Shown: positions 17,901 to 30,925 of the stretch, piece by piece
Layout of the letters: each line of letters opens with the position of its first letter
Position numbering within the stretch: position 1 is the stretch's first letter
Source of the DNA: Tamarix chinensis
Lineage: Eukaryota; Streptophyta; Magnoliopsida; Caryophyllales; Tamaricaceae
DNA: 64,000 nt
Reading direction: 5' to 3'
Assembly: GCA_030549775.1 (NCBI GenBank)
Contig: CM060180.1
Span: forward strand, 29,791,090-29,855,089
Notes under the pieces: model-generated
Database searches by the model: none
What the model saw: only the letters and a program-made list of their open reading frames with translations
Told to the model about the DNA's origin: nothing
Translations under genes and position numbers: made by a program

Positions 17901-18422
17901 GAATGCATGTGTGATTTGTATCCCTGATTCGATAATATTGTTACCTTACTCAATACATAGCGTACCGACCGCCTATTTCATGGGTGCTGCTCATTCCCAT
18001 GAGCAGGAGACCCTAATTCTTTTGTGTAGGTTTTATAAGATCCTCTAAATGACTATGCTTCTTATGATGTACTATGTGGGAATGAGTGACTTATTATTTG
18101 TGCTGGGTGTTTGGGTGAAGAGTAATGTTATCCGATTGATGTATTTACCCAAATATCTTTTTGGACTCTTTGATCCATGGTATCCCTTATTTTGTATTTT
18201 ATTATTGTAATTTGGAGTTAACCTCCAAACTCATATTGTATTATAAATGTTCCTTCAATTTCTAATTTTCTTGTTTTTACTATAATGATTTTAGCCTTGT
18301 GATTGATGTAAGGATGGTTGGGCAAACTAAACTTATGTCAATTACGGTGGTAACCCCAAATATTTTACTTACATGCTTCCAGTGTAAATTTTTTTTTCAG
18401 TAGTAAAAACTGGGGTGTTACA
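14953..18422 (+). mobile_element. LTR copy B (family 1), solo LTR nested in C
   Basis: Starts TCTAATAATCCGAAATTTT (TG changed to TC) and ends TGGGGTGTTACA. The flanks are TCATC (14948-14952) and TCACC (18423-18427), a 4/5-matching target duplication. On both sides the sequence is LTR C, and removing B restores a continuous phrase (TTATCA[C/T]CTCTA). It is 3,470 bp long. It has the pyrimidine block (15190-15890) whose overlapping open frames are not genes, the subrepeat array (17270-17790) and the tail. Confidence 0.75.
17270..17790 (+). repeat. ~60-bp degenerate subrepeats in copy B
   Basis: The phrase CCATTCCACCGGATAATAAT-like plus AGTGGCTCAGGAGCATTTTG recurs about seven times, in two runs separated by a phrase with AAGACACTAATGACTTAAAG. 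The same arrangement occurs in F (23455-23985), K (reverse, 39375-39790), J (42280-42450) and L (46640-47000), so it is an ancestral part of the family-1 LTR. Confidence 0.8.
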
Positions 18423-20159
18423 TCACCTCTAGGTTTATGGATCTACTAATCCAATGACATCTCTCAAGAATACTAGACAACACACAACGCTAATATAATG
18501 AGTTTTAAAGAGAGTTGTGGTTGATTTAAAAGTGTCTCACAAATAATACAAATACAAAATTTAAGGAATAATTTGTAAGTGGAATCTAGTTAGAAAGAAT
18601 TGATTTTACAATTAGAGAATAAATTATAGCTAAGTAAAGTGAGTACAAACACTTTTGAAAATTTCTCAATTTGAGATGAATATGAAAGTAAGTTGTTGAG
18701 GATAAATTTCAAGTAGGAGTAAAAATTAAGTTGTGCAATTAATGAGAGCTAAAAAGTTATTTTTTGTTCTGTCTCATAAATGCTATTTATATTTATGCCC
18801 AATAATGTAGTCGTTGGAGTAAAAAACATATATATGCTGTGTGAGCAACTGGCATAATTTTCAATATTTAATGTTGGCCAATCGATCGGTTTAGGGAACC
18901 ATTTAATCAATTTGTCAAACCATTTAAAGGATTATGGTCAGACCTCATGTGAAAATATTACCATAGCATAAAATAGTTGATCACTTTCATGTAATATATT
19001 TTTGGTCCTATGAACATACATAAAGAACCAAATGGTTTCGCGAACCAGTTAATGCGTTAGGATGAGAATTCTATGTGTTCATTTGAACCAATTGACCGGC
19101 TTGTTCCCAGGGTAAAAAATAATTTTCTTTTTATCTCAACCCTTAGCCTGGTTGGTCAAACTAGTCAATTAGTTTCCATAACCAGTCAATCAATTTGATG
19201 AAACCAGTCAAAGTATTTCAAATAAAGACAAAATGTGTTTATGTAAGAATAAAACCCATTTCCTGATTAGTCAAACCAATTGATCTGACTATGAACCAAA
19301 TGATTAGTTTGATGAAACCAATCAAAGTGTTCAAACTGAGGCAAAATATTTTTTGTATAAATTGAACTTATATCCTAGTTAGTCAAATTAGTTAATCGGT
19401 TTGATTAAACCAATCAAAGTGTTCAACTAGAGCCAAATCCATTTTTATCATAAATGAAAGTTTACAATAACCAGTTGATCGTTTTTGGATTTTTGAAATT
19501 TTAAAGTCATGGTTTTGAGATAAAATAGTTGATCGGTTGTGAAACAAGTTGATTGGAACAAAGCATGTTCAAAACACTTTAAAAATGATTTAGAATTTAA
19601 AATCAACAAAGAATTCATATTAAACAAACTTTAAGGAAGATTTTAAAACACCCTAAGAGATTAAAACCAAAAATGTTATGATCAAAGAAATTTACAAGAT
19701 AACCTAAAACTTGGAATATACACCTTGAAGTCTTGAGTTTTGGTAGCTTGACATAATCTTCCCTTGTGATTTGAAACTTGATTTCTCTTTTAAGTGTTGC
19801 ACTTGATAACTGATTTGAATAAGAGTGTTTTGACATCCTTGTGATAAAGATAGTTCATGCACACTTAAATAAACTTTTTAACTCCTTTAAATTCATTTGT
19901 TATCATCAAAACAAGATTTAATACATTGATTGACCTTGGAGGTCAACACATCTATCACACAATCTCTATTTTGTTTCTTATGATTGGTGTTCTTAATTTA
20001 AGTACACTAACATCTTAGACTTAGCATTTAGTGTAAGAATGGTAGAAGAAACTAAACTTATACTAAATGTGGCGGTAACACTATGCATTTTTAATGCTTC
20101 AACTTTAGTAATTAACCATTTAATCAAAAAATTTAAATGCTAAAAATAGCGGCGTTACA

Positions 20160-21257
20160 TATTTCAGGTTCAAATCAACTTATCATGTTGGGTTAGGTTA
20201 CCTAACTCACTTTGGATTCAAGTTTGTTTTTTTGTCAAATCGATTTTGGTTTATTCATTTTTGAACTATCCTATCTTAGGTTAAATTATCAATTATTCTT
20301 GAGTTTGAGTCGAATTACTTCTAGTTTAGAATTGCTTGGTTTCCTAGTTGGCTCAAATATGGTATGTTTACAAGTTGTGAGCCTGTGGAATTAGTTAAAG
20401 ATATTAAAAAATTATCTAATATGTACACATATCAGCAAAATTAGTCTGCCTCATTAACTTTGTAAGTAAGTATTAAGTTTAACTTTATTTAAGTATACTA
20501 TTAAAAATGTGTTGCTAATTGATAATTATTTATTATTATGGTTTTTTACTTTTAAAAGTTGTGGTTTTGTGCTAAAAATGGATGAAATTAGGATATTATT
20601 GGTGAATAAAAATGTTCATGGCAAAAGTAAAAAAAATGATTAAACTTCATAAAATAATATATATATATATATATATTTAAATGCTTTAAATGAATAATAT
20701 AATGTGTATAATAGTAATAATAATAATAATAATAGGTTAATATCAAGTTTGGTCTTGTCGAGTCGGGTTGATATAGGATTAACATCGAGTCAGATTTTGG
20801 GTTCACTAGGGTCACGGGTTAAGTTTGGGTTAGGTCAGGGTTGGGTTAGTTATTATCAAGCTAGTGTTGGGTTAGATTTATATCGGGTTGATGAATTTTT
20901 TGAGTTAAATCTGGTTGGATTTAGTGAGGGTTGAGTTGGATAAACTTTTGTGGGCTCTAGATACAGATACAAACAATCGCAACAACACATATAACCATGA
21001 GATACACAATACGTAGGCTTGGAGGCTCAACAATTTAAATAGGTGTTTATTACTTACACAAAACAATTCAAACAGACATTTATTATTTACACCAAATAAC
21101 TGAACATATAATTTCAAACCAACAATTAACATGGAATGTCTAACAAGGGTAGACAAGGAATAAACACCAATTAATCTCAACTCTAATCCCATTATTAATA
21201 AATTAACATGGTGATTTGATAATCCATTTCAATTCAATTTAAAACCTTGGGAGGGTA
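20160..21257. other. Spacer with microsatellites and GGGTTAGG-like low-complexity DNA
   Basis: No gene. It contains (TA)n at ~20657-20678 and (TAA)n at ~20710-20736. At 20750-20940, words such as GGGTTAGGTCAGGGTTGGG and TCGGGTTGATAT repeat loosely. A similar stretch on the opposite strand lies at 29840-30000. Confidence 0.6.
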
Positions 21258-24200
21258 TGTAATACCCTAAAATTTTATCTCATTTGACCTTGACTAATTG
21301 ATATTTTAACCTAATTTAAATTCTAATTTTTGGGTCATTTATGCTTTATTTTAACCTAACTTTGACCCCGAGTAATTGATGGAATACATTTTTAACTAAA
21401 TCCTTAAATTTTAATTTTAATCTAATCCTAATCCTAACCCCAAAATTCTCTTTTCCTTTTTTCCTTCTTCCTTTTTCTTTTCTCCTTTTCTTTTCCTTTC
21501 TTTTTATTTTCTTCCTTCTCCTTCCCGGTCTATGCAGAACCCTTGCCCCTTTCTTCTTTCCTTTTCTCCTTTCCCCATTTGGACCAAACACAACCCTCCT
21601 CCTTATACACACACATCCTTTTCTCTTCTCCTTCCTAGCCATGCAACCCACTACACCAACCCCTCTTCCCTACACTAACTTCCTGCATAGCACCAACCCC
21701 TCCACTAGCTGCACACACACCTACCGCACCGCCCACACCAAAACCAACCACACTCAAGCCCTCACCTTTTGGATTCCATCTCTCTCACCCCATCCCCATG
21801 CACTTGTATATATGTGTGTGTGTGTGTGTGTGTGTGCATTGTCATCTTCTTTTATCCCCTATTTCCTTTTCCCCTCTTTCCTTTCCACTTTTTTCATCCA
21901 TAGAAGTCATTTGACACCTTCTTATCTTCTCCTTTTCTTGCTCTATTTTTCAACACCAACACCATCCCTAACCACCAAGAACCACCACCTTCTTGCCCAG
22001 ATATCGCCACCTCATCCCCATCAACATTCCTTCCCATCACTCAACCATCGTTGCCACAAGACACACTCTTTTTTCCTCTTCTCGTGCTGCCCTGTTCATT
22101 TTTATTGAGGCATGAGCGTGCACCCCTGCACACCCAACCCACGTGTCACTTCTAGCCCATGCACCATTTTCCCCTTCGACTTGCACATGCCTCCGATGTA
22201 TCCTCCTTTGCATGTCTCACTCCTAGCGGTAAGCCATTTCCCTCATCTCGTGCACACTGCTCCCCTGACTGTGCCACTTTACCTTATCCTTGGAGCACCG
22301 TCATTCCCTCTACCGTGCACCATCCCTTACCAAGCCTCCCATTTTTAATTATCTGTATTTTTCCTCCTTATCCTTTACCATAGTTCTTCAGTTAATTTTC
22401 ATAAGTCTAATATTGTTGTATTTTGGTGGAATTGGAGGAATAGTCTGATGTATTACGTGGTTAGAGACTGGAGCTGCTTCGGTAAAGATACACGTCATAG
22501 TTAGGGATTTTATGCGCAATATGTGTATTTTTGTTTATGATTTCATGCTTGTATTTTTGTATGGAAAATATTATCATGATAAATGTGTTATATGATATGT
22601 GGTGTTTTATGTTGAAAAAAAATGTGAGAAAAATGTGAAAGTATGAGTTTGTGTATTTTTTTTAGTTGATATGAATTGGGATATGCAATATATATATATA
22701 TAGCTATGTATATACACTTTTATAATTATAGAACGTATTAGAGGTGGAAAAATTATTCATATTGGAATTCATAAGATTTTTATGGAGAATGGGTATTTGA
22801 GTTGTCTTGGGGGAAATTTGGTCAATATGGGTTAAAAATAGAATATTAGATATTTTAATGTGGTAATTGATCTAAGATATGTTAAGTAGATTATGTGAAA
22901 GTTTTGGAATGGAAACTAATACTCTAAGTCCAATAAATGAGAAAAGTGGCTTTAAGTGAGAATAATAACCCTAGGGGCAAGATTGTCATCACATGTGTGA
23001 AATGTTGGGGTTTGACCTTAAATTTTGAATATATTATTAATATTTGCATTTTAGGTATGGGTATTAAATTTGGTAATTATCTAAGTCTTATGGAAATTTT
23101 TTTTGATTAAATTATGAAATTAAGGTTTTATGAGAAATGTGAATAATAACAATAGGGGTAGGCTATTATCGCATATGTAATACGTACTATTTGAACCTTG
23201 ATTTTTGGATATGTTTTAAATAATTTTATTTTAATTATGGGTATGAAATTAGTGATAAAATGATACTAGGAGAGAAGTTATGTTTGACTTATAAAATTAT
23301 ATTTTCTTAAGGTAAATATGGCCTGTCCTTAGAAAAATAACATTGGATCATGTGCCTTGCATGCCTATATGTGGGTTGCATGATGTCTTTGAAATAAATA
23401 ACCTTGAATAAGATATTAATCATTTAAAGCAAAAGATCATATAGATTAGGATTGGTTTTATGTGTCCATTCTTACGAATAAAAATAGTGGCTAGGAGCTT
23501 TATGCCCTGGGGTTGTATATGTTCGTTCCACCAAATAAGAATAGCGGCTCAGAGCTTTTTCCCTAAGGTTTTACCTATCTATTCCATAGGATAAAAATAG
23601 TGACCGAGATTTTTTTTCTCTAGGGTTGTAATTGTTTGTTCCATCGGACGAGAATAGCGTTTAGGAGCTTTATACCCTCGGGTTGTATATTAATGATACC
23701 GTTACTCTAGTTGAGAATAGTAGGACCTCTAAACTTAAATTTAAATAAATTATTTGAATGATCATAATCATTGATAAGACATTAATCACTTAAATTGAAA
23801 TATCACATAAGTCAAGACCGATTGTACATGTCTGTTCCACTGGATGAGAATAATGGTCGAGAGCTTTATGCCCTAGGGTTATATATTATTGATATCGTTC
23901 CATCGGTTGTAAATAGAGGGCAAAAGCTTTATATCTTGGGGTTGTATATTATGATACCATTCTACTAGTTGAGAATAGTGATGTCTCTGAACTCAACATG
24001 AATAAATTATGGATATTTCCCATGTCTTTATTTTTGTAAAATCTGGAATCAATAAATAAATTGGTACCCTTATATGTTAATCTATATGTGTGTTATCCCT
24101 TGTTGTCATAACTTATGACTTTGGGAGACCTTTCTATGACTGCATCATTATCTTATTCAATAGGCAACATACCGACCATCCTTTTCATGGGTGTTGCTTA

Positions 24201-24620
24201 TTCCTACGAGTAGAGGACCTGATTGAGTTTGTACAAGTCTTTAAGGACCTCTTGGATGACTATGCTGCCTTTGGCGCACTTATTGGGGAAGAGTTTTGAT
24301 TTTATCTTTGGGACTTGGGTCTTAGATTTGGGTTATCAGATGGCCACATTTGGACCCTACCCCTTAGGATTCTTAGTTTCCAATTCATCTCTTATGTATT
24401 TGTATTTGGAGTTATTCTCCAAACATTTGTTTAAGTTTATGAAACCAATCTCTTTATTTATTTTATCATGTTTAAATGTTTGACTGTTTTGCCTTGTATT
24501 TGATGTAATGATGGTATGGTAATCTGGAATTATGTTGAGTACGATGGTAACACCCAATTATGCTTATTTTACACTTCTGTTTAAACAAAAAATTTCAATT
24601 GTAAAATTTGGGGTGTTATG
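21258..24620 (+). mobile_element. LTR copy F (family 1), solo-LTR-like
   Basis: Starts TGTAATACCCTAAAATTTT and ends TTTGGGGTGTTATG (CA decayed to TG). It is 3,363 bp with the standard family-1 order: pyrimidine block (21430-22380), AT-rich middle, subrepeats (23455-23985), and a tail with ACGATGGTAACACCC. The flanking 5-mers (GGGTA and AGACA) do not match, so the duplication has decayed or the ends are slightly off. No internal domain. Open frames at 21641-22383 belong to the pyrimidine block. Confidence 0.65.
21811..21836. repeat. (TG)n microsatellite
   Basis: About 12 TG dinucleotides inside the pyrimidine block of copy F. Confidence 0.9.
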
Positions 24621-26567
24621 AGACACAACCCTATAATCCTAAGCAATAACAACCACTAAAGTATTGCCAAATCGAATCCATTCAATTCCAAGGTAATGCT
24701 TGCCAAGAAAGTCCCTTACTAAAACCTCAAAAACCAAGTTATTAAGTACACATACCTCTATAGGGTGTATATAATACTTATAGAGAAGAAGTGAACATTT
24801 TGATCTAAATATCTAACTATACACTTAGGGCTTAAGTTCGAGGCATGAGATTTTTCCAAATTAGGTTATCTTTCACTTTATGTGATTAATTTTTTATTCA
24901 ATGCCAAGTTATAAATCAATAAGGGATACAAATCATACAAAAATCAATCAAATAAATTAACCCAATTCAATTTAACTTGATCACACAAGTCGGAACAAAA
25001 CAATGTCATAAATGATCTAGGGATGGACATTTAAGTCATAGCTTGAACACTTAATCAAATTCAAGCCTTTAAATTTAATCATTCAAAAAGTTAATATAAA
25101 GTCAAATGTTAAGAGAGGGGGAAAATTCAACACTAAGATTAAGTAGAAGTCAACTAAGGCCAATCTAATCCAATTATTCCATAGTTTGACATATTTTAGC
25201 CATTATACATTAAACATTTCAATTTCAACCATTTTACCACCACACACTTACATAATGAAATACAATTATTATCAAGGTTAAATAACATTAAAATTAACAC
25301 TTCAACATAAGATTGCAATTATGAAAAAAATTCTAGAAGTAGCAAAAAGAGCATTTTTCCCCCACTTTCATAATGATCATACTTAGCCCAAACATGCTTT
25401 TCTAGCATGCCAAATTTTACATGTTTAACATAAATAATATATCATGATACAAATTTAACCTACTTTCTAGAAAAATGACAATTTACATGTAAAATAACAT
25501 GAATGCCCCTAAGGCTCATAAAACTTCAATCATGGATAACTATGCCTAAATATATTCAAACCCTAACATTCATGTTTCAACCTTCATGTAAAACGCCTAA
25601 CGAACTCAATGGAATTATCAAAATCATGTTAAACTTTCCAAACCTAGACATAAACATTGTTGGCCTAGAGCTAGGCATAATGTCACATACAATAACAACA
25701 TGATCTATACATTATACATGTTATTATCACATATTTAAAGACATAAATACATTGCTAAAAAATACATAGTTAAAGACATGACATCATACATCCTTAGAAT
25801 GCTCTCATGTATTTCATACAAAAATAAATAAATACATAAAATATACATATTTTTGTGCGTATAAACATAGTCTCACAAAAACATAATCTAGCACAAAATA
25901 TTCCTAGCACACTTTGCACAAAATCATAAGGAAAATGCAACTCATGCTTACAATACTTATACATAAAATCATACTCATAATCACACACCAAAAACCTCTG
26001 CATACAAGGAGAAATTGTTTTACCAAGCTTCTAAGCTAATAAAAAAGAGAATAAGACCTTTCCAAAGATAGATTTGAGATCCACTTGAATACCCTTAAAA
26101 CCATAAAAATATAATAAGAACATGTAACCACAATCAACATATTACAAAATAAAGTTAAGAAATTTCAAAGGAGGAAGGAATATACCCTTTGAACGAGGAG
26201 GGAAATAAAGAGGAAAGAAGAGATATAAATCTTCACAATATTAACCAAGAACTATTTACTTATTTAAAAATATACAAGGGCTAGATAAAAGGATTTAGTT
26301 GAGAGAAAGTTAAAAAGATGAAAAAGATAACGAAGGACCTCAGTAGGACTCAAGAAAAAAGAGCAACACTCAAAGAAAATTTGAACAAAAGAGGAGAGAG
26401 GAGAGAACACAACAAGAGAAGACTAAATTATATGATAATAGATGAAACACAAGACACATGAAGGGGATTAAGGGGGTTAAAAATTTGCTCTAAGAGAGAG
26501 AAGGGAGGTAGCTTGCTCAACACTTTAACAAAGGCTAGGTGGTGGAGTGTGGGTAAAGAGGCAAGTG
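24621..26567 (-). mobile_element. Partial family-1-like LTR (M), reverse orientation
   Basis: On the minus strand it carries the family-1 phrase GAGCCTTAGGGGCAT (25503-25520), followed at higher coordinate by a purine-rich stretch (26160-26560) that is the complement of a pyrimidine block. The low-coordinate tail is too diverged to fix an end next to F. It is interrupted at 26568 by element G. No coding capacity. Confidence 0.4.
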
Positions 26568-28440
26568 TAACACCCCCATTTTCATAACACAAAATAATTA
26601 GAAAATATCACAAAAGTTTAAAATAGATGAGGGTATTACTGCCATAATTAGTACAAGTATATCCCATTGTTTTGCTTGGACTAGATGTTAAGACTAGTTA
26701 AAATAATAATAAAAAAATCATCAAATTTTATTATTAACTAAAATAAAAGGAAATATCAATGTTTAGTTAACCAAGCAACAATCAAATCAAACTAAACCAT
26801 AAAAAAAATGAAAAATGCTCATTACAACTAAAAACCATGAAAATAGTTTACTGAAATCAACAATGACAAATAAAACTCTCAAAAATGGCCACCACTCTTA
26901 GTGTTCCCCACCATGCATGTCATCTACACCTTGAACATATTCATAATTAATCTACACTAAGTTATCTACTCAGCATGTATATCACGGATAATTGCAACCA
27001 TATTAAAAATAATAACAAGTTAACTAGGGGAATGACTAAGTAACCTTTATATAAAAGGAAAAAAAATACTAATTTGTAGGATAGACACAATGAGCATCAC
27101 ATTATACCTCATATTTGAATTCACCCATTTCCATTTATTGATATTTTTTCATTAAGTGACCACGAAGAACATCAACCACATTACTTAATTGAGCGGGCAA
27201 CAAAACCCTACCAAAAGAGTCATTTGGCAATTCCAGTTGAATAGATCTAAAGGGGAAAATATCCAACCAAACACTACAAAAGTAGGGCCAAATCTTTGGT
27301 AAACCTAATGGAATAAATCTAATAGAGGAAAATTCCATCTATGTCACTCACTCCTTAAGTATACAAACCCCCTAAGAGGTACATAGAATCCTAACAAAAT
27401 AGGCATGGAGCTCAAACTAGCTCTTGGTCATGCAAATAAACCAAGTTACTATATGCCACTATAATCCAAAGAAAGAATATTACTATTTTCAAATCTCCAA
27501 GGCCAATCCCAAAGGACCCTAAGCCCAACTCAAGTTTTTCACTTCCAATTTTACTTCTTATTCAAGATGATCATATACCATAACCAAAACACAAACCATG
27601 TATGCATATTCTCATCCATTCATTAGTCACTTTCCAAAGTTAGGTACCTTCCATATTTGATATTTTTTTAAAAAATAAACACTTTCTCATAATTAACACC
27701 TTCTGATTTATTTCTCAAAAAAAAACATTTTCCACAATTATTGCTTTTATAAAATAGTTATTTCCACAAAAAAAACCTTTTGATTTAAGTACTTTCTAAA
27801 TATAGACTAACTATTTCACACTCCAATCATCATTGTAACTCATTGTCAATAAGGAAACCAAAGATCATGTATATATAACAATATCATAAGATAACATGTA
27901 CCACAAATTTCATATGATCACCATCAATATATAAAATTATATAAGCACCATACACAAGTTTTGGATAAATTAGCAATTTTTTAAAACACACATAAATAAG
28001 CTTATATTTATAATCTCCTATTTTTAAATAAAATGTAGAACCAAGTTGTCAAAACATAATAAATTATAAAATAAGGGTAACCTGAAGTGCAATTCAATCT
28101 ACTTATTATATAATGGTCCTATAAATTAATAACAAATAACTATCAATGCTAAAAAATATATTAATTAAATAAATTTATATATGTTAGGTATATTAAACAA
28201 TCCCAAAATATCTATCTATTTCAGCTCATCATATTTATTTTATATGTTAAATACACATATCCTAAAATACTTAAATAGTTCTAAGGCTAAGCTAATAACT
28301 CGATGAATTACCGACGAGTTAGGAACAAATATTTTTCCTATTTAATTTACTTATCCCGAAATTAAATTAACATATAAAAATAAGTAACCAATCAAATATA
28401 CTAAACGCACCAACTGATTAATATGAAACCCAATGTGTTC
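26568..28440 (-). mobile_element. Partial LTR G, reverse orientation (far end unclear)
   Basis: Begins TGTAACACCCCCATTTTC, followed ~65 bases later by GGTATTACTGCCATAATTAG, which matches the reverse-complemented tail signature of the LTRs here (GGTAACACCGCCACATTTAG-like). The rest is AT-rich. I could not find the opposite end or a copy of the flank GCAAG, so the element may be truncated and 28440 is only a working limit. Confidence 0.4.
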
Positions 28441-28450
28441 ATCAAGTTCT

Positions 28451-28584
28451 GGCTTGTTTGGAATTACTTATCAAAAGTAATTATCTATGATAATTACTTA
28501 TTTTAGAAAAAATTTCGGCTAAAATGTTTTTAAAATAAGTGATTATCATGGATAATTAATTTTGATAAGTAGTTCCAAACATGG
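28451..28584. mobile_element. Small MITE-like inverted repeat
   Basis: TGTTTGGAATTACTTATC at the left is mirrored by GATAAGTAGTTCCAAACA at the right. The inverted repeat continues inward (TAATTATCTATGATAATTAC versus GTGATTATCATGGATAATTA) for about 50 bases around a short loop. The outer word GGCTTGTTTGG resembles Tourist-type ends, but I see no clear TAA target duplication, so the superfamily is open. Confidence 0.6.
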
Positions 28585-29113
28585 GGTTAATCATCACCTT
28601 TGTACTTCATAATTGTTATCATCTAACTTTCAAATTAATGGAATAGTTAGCCACGTGTAATATGCTAATGATTAGCTTAACATAAAGTTTAATTAGCATA
28701 TCAACAAAGCTATAACTAACTAATGATATTTATTAACTAAACCAGATGATTGCATAATATTATAGGACCATGGTAGTTGGCCATGACTAGATCAACCAAG
28801 ATTTGTGAGAATCACATGCAAATTAGAAAATCTTATAACACTTTGAAGCCCATCATTTAAACTTAAGCCTACGCTCAAGGTGATTATTCTCTAAATGCAC
28901 TTAGCAATCATGAACCTACATAATATGCTGAAATTCCTACGTAGTCCGCAAATATGATTGTGATCATGATAAAACTAAAAGCACTACCAAGCAAATTTAT
29001 AAGAATAGACGGATAACAAGTCTGATAGAAAATTAACATATTACCAATGAGAGAGAAGATGACATATAAAAGAAGATGAATAAGATTCCATCATACCTCC
29101 CCTGAATCTATGA

Positions 29114-29157
<44 letters not shown>

Positions 29158-30618
29158 CATATTAGACTTAGACAACTAATAAGAGGTCCCATCCAGTTAG
29201 GTCTGATAAAAAATGTAAAATCCGACTTAGAGAATTCATGAGTATGAGTTGAACTTTTTTATTTTTGACCTAAATAAATATGGATCAAACCTAATAAGTC
29301 CATGGATAGTTATAGGTTTTAATCGACCCAATTATTATTTAATTTATCTATTAATAAAAATATAATAATCCTTATTTGACACTACTTATTCCCCTTTTGA
29401 TGTCTCATATTTTAAAATTACATTTAAAATAATATAATTTTAAGCTAGCCATTTTAGGAAATATTAATAATGATAAAGTTGTGATAAATAATAGTACAAA
29501 AAAAACTTTTAATTCTTTTTTCCCCTTCAAATACAATTAAATTATTAAAAAAATAGATTAACATCAAATTCATCTTAAGTATAAAGTATTTTTGTATGAA
29601 AAATGATGATAAATTTAAATATTGATTTTATAAATATTATCTACCTTATAAAAACTAGCTATATTATAATATACTATTTAAAAGTGAGAATTTGATCAAG
29701 TAAGATATCAAACAATTTTTTTAATAAATATTCACTAAGGTAATATTAGAATTAGTATATACAATTATTCTAATTTTATATTTTTTACTTGTAAAATATA
29801 TTAAAAAAATAACCAAATAAAAATAAAATATAAAAATTCAAAGTCCATGGGTCAACTTGACCCTATCTAGTGTTGGTCCAAACCCAATCAAGGCCCACTA
29901 ACAAATGATTGGGCCAACCCAAGACCCGAACCACTCCCGACCCTACCTAGACTAGCTCCTGACCCAACATAAGTTCGTCCAATGACTAGGTCTACTCTAG
30001 ATATAAGACTCTTTTCTCTTTATTTGTGTTACGATTGCATTAAACCAATCAGTTACTTTTATTGTTCATTTGCTTCATAGTGAATTATGGTAATATTAAA
30101 CTTGAAAAATTAACTTTAGTGAATAAATTGAGGTAAATTGAGAAAAATATTTTAAAATATTATTTTGATAAATATTATTCTAATTTGAGTAAATTAGGAT
30201 GAATGTTATTTTTAATAATATTTGGATTGAGGTGAATGAATATTAAAAGAAAAAACCACTTATATTCTTTTATTGAATTAGGGAGGTTTTAGAAGTGAGG
30301 ATATTTATGTTCGATTAGGTACAAATATTACTTGTATTTTTACTTTTACTTTCACTACCCCAAAAATGAAGTTAATAAAAATGGGATGAATGGAGGAGAA
30401 TAAAAGGAAAATTTTAACACTAATCAACCCAGGTGAACATTTAAAAACTTACCCCCAAATGGAATGAACAAAGGTGAATGAAGTGATTCACCCCAATTTA
30501 TCCTTCCAAATGATATATTACTTCATAATGACACTAAACTACTATGGTTAAATAAATAAATAAGTAAAACCAACTCTATTAAGCTATTTTCTTATCTTAT
30601 ATATTATACTAAAGATAA
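28585..30618. other. Unclassified AT-rich repeat-like spacer
   Basis: No gene. A (CT)n microsatellite lies at 29117-29153. At 29840-30000, words such as CCAACCCAAGACCCGAACC and CCCGACCC recur, the complement of the GGGTT-rich stretch near 20.8 kb. Otherwise AT-rich. Confidence 0.5.
29117..29153. repeat. (CT)n microsatellite
   Basis: About 18 uninterrupted CT dinucleotides. Confidence 0.95.
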
Positions 30619-30920
30619 TGTAACACCCGCAGTCGATATGACCACATGGTGGCTACCCTAGAGCGCTTTTGAATTGATTAGGTGACCCCACAGATCAACA
30701 CAAGTCATTTTAGTGTGCTTTGTCCTCACGTGCTTCCTAAGAAATTTTCAGAAATTTTCTAAAACTTTCCAAGAGGGTCACCCATTCTAAAAATTACTTA
30801 GTAACCAGCATGCTTAACTGTAGAGTTTTTAGGATAGAAATACCAAAATTATGGTATACCATGTTGATACAAGTAGCCAGATCATTTCTTATAACACTCT
30901 GGTCAATTTGAGATATTATA
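30619..30920 (+). mobile_element. Cassandra-like TRIM solo LTR with 5S rRNA-like core
   Basis: 302 bp, beginning TGTAACACCCGCAGTCGATA and ending GAGATATTATA (CA decayed to TA). It is flanked by a perfect 5-bp duplication GATAA (30614-30618 and 30921-30925). Around 30770-30840 the plus strand reads GAGGGTCACCCATTCTAAAA, then GCATGCTTAACTGTAGAGTT. This is the complement of the 5S rRNA core (AACTCCGCAGTTAAGCGTGC ... GGATGGGTGACC), including its internal-promoter region. Cassandra elements are the known plant TRIMs whose LTRs carry 5S-derived sequence, and the start, size and layout fit. It is decayed and no partner LTR was seen. Confidence 0.8.
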
Positions 30921-30925
30921 GATAA

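Larger units (their letters stand above)
14677..19925 (+). mobile_element. LTR C (third family), solo LTR, split by copy B
   Basis: Starts TGATAATTTTATG and ends AGATTTAATACA, with a perfect 5-bp target duplication TTGAT (14672-14676 and 19926-19930). Without copy B and its duplication it is about 1.77 kb. It contains the phrase TTAGAATTTCCCTACATCCA and a cluster of ACCAGTCAATCGGTTTG-like words (18880-19560). No coding sequence is recognisable. TG...CA ends plus a 5-bp duplication identify it as an LTR-retrotransposon end, most simply a solo LTR. It is inserted in the tail of copy A. Confidence 0.75.
8864..20159 (+). mobile_element. LTR copy A (family 1), solo-LTR-like, interrupted by nested elements
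   Basis: Starts GTAACATCCCAAAATTTT (terminal TG mutated to CG) and ends AGCGGCGTTACA at 20159. It follows the family-1 order: AT-rich head, pyrimidine-rich block (~9130-9970), GTACGAAAATT motif (~10160), the phrase GCCTTAGGGGCATTTTGG (~10810), the block GACCTTGAGATTGG...AGGGGTCTCTACCCTAAG (~11030-11085), then the tail with GGCGGTAACAC (~20070). Two interruptions, ~11150-13736 and 14677-19925, split it. Removing them leaves about 3.4 kb, matching the other family-1 copies. I find no internal domain belonging to it and no convincing target duplication (TCTAA versus TATTT). Open frames in its pyrimidine block (9203-9873) are not genes. Confidence 0.65.

Noticed and set aside
20750..20940. Interstitial telomeric repeat
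   Set aside because: The GGGTTAGG-like words do not form the plant TTTAGGG array; they are irregular.
21253..24625. Target duplication for copy F (GGGTA / AGACA)
   Set aside because: Only two of five bases match; not claimed.
30740..30850. A functional 5S rRNA gene
   Set aside because: Only part of the 5S sequence is present, diverged, and it lies inside an LTR with its own target duplication.
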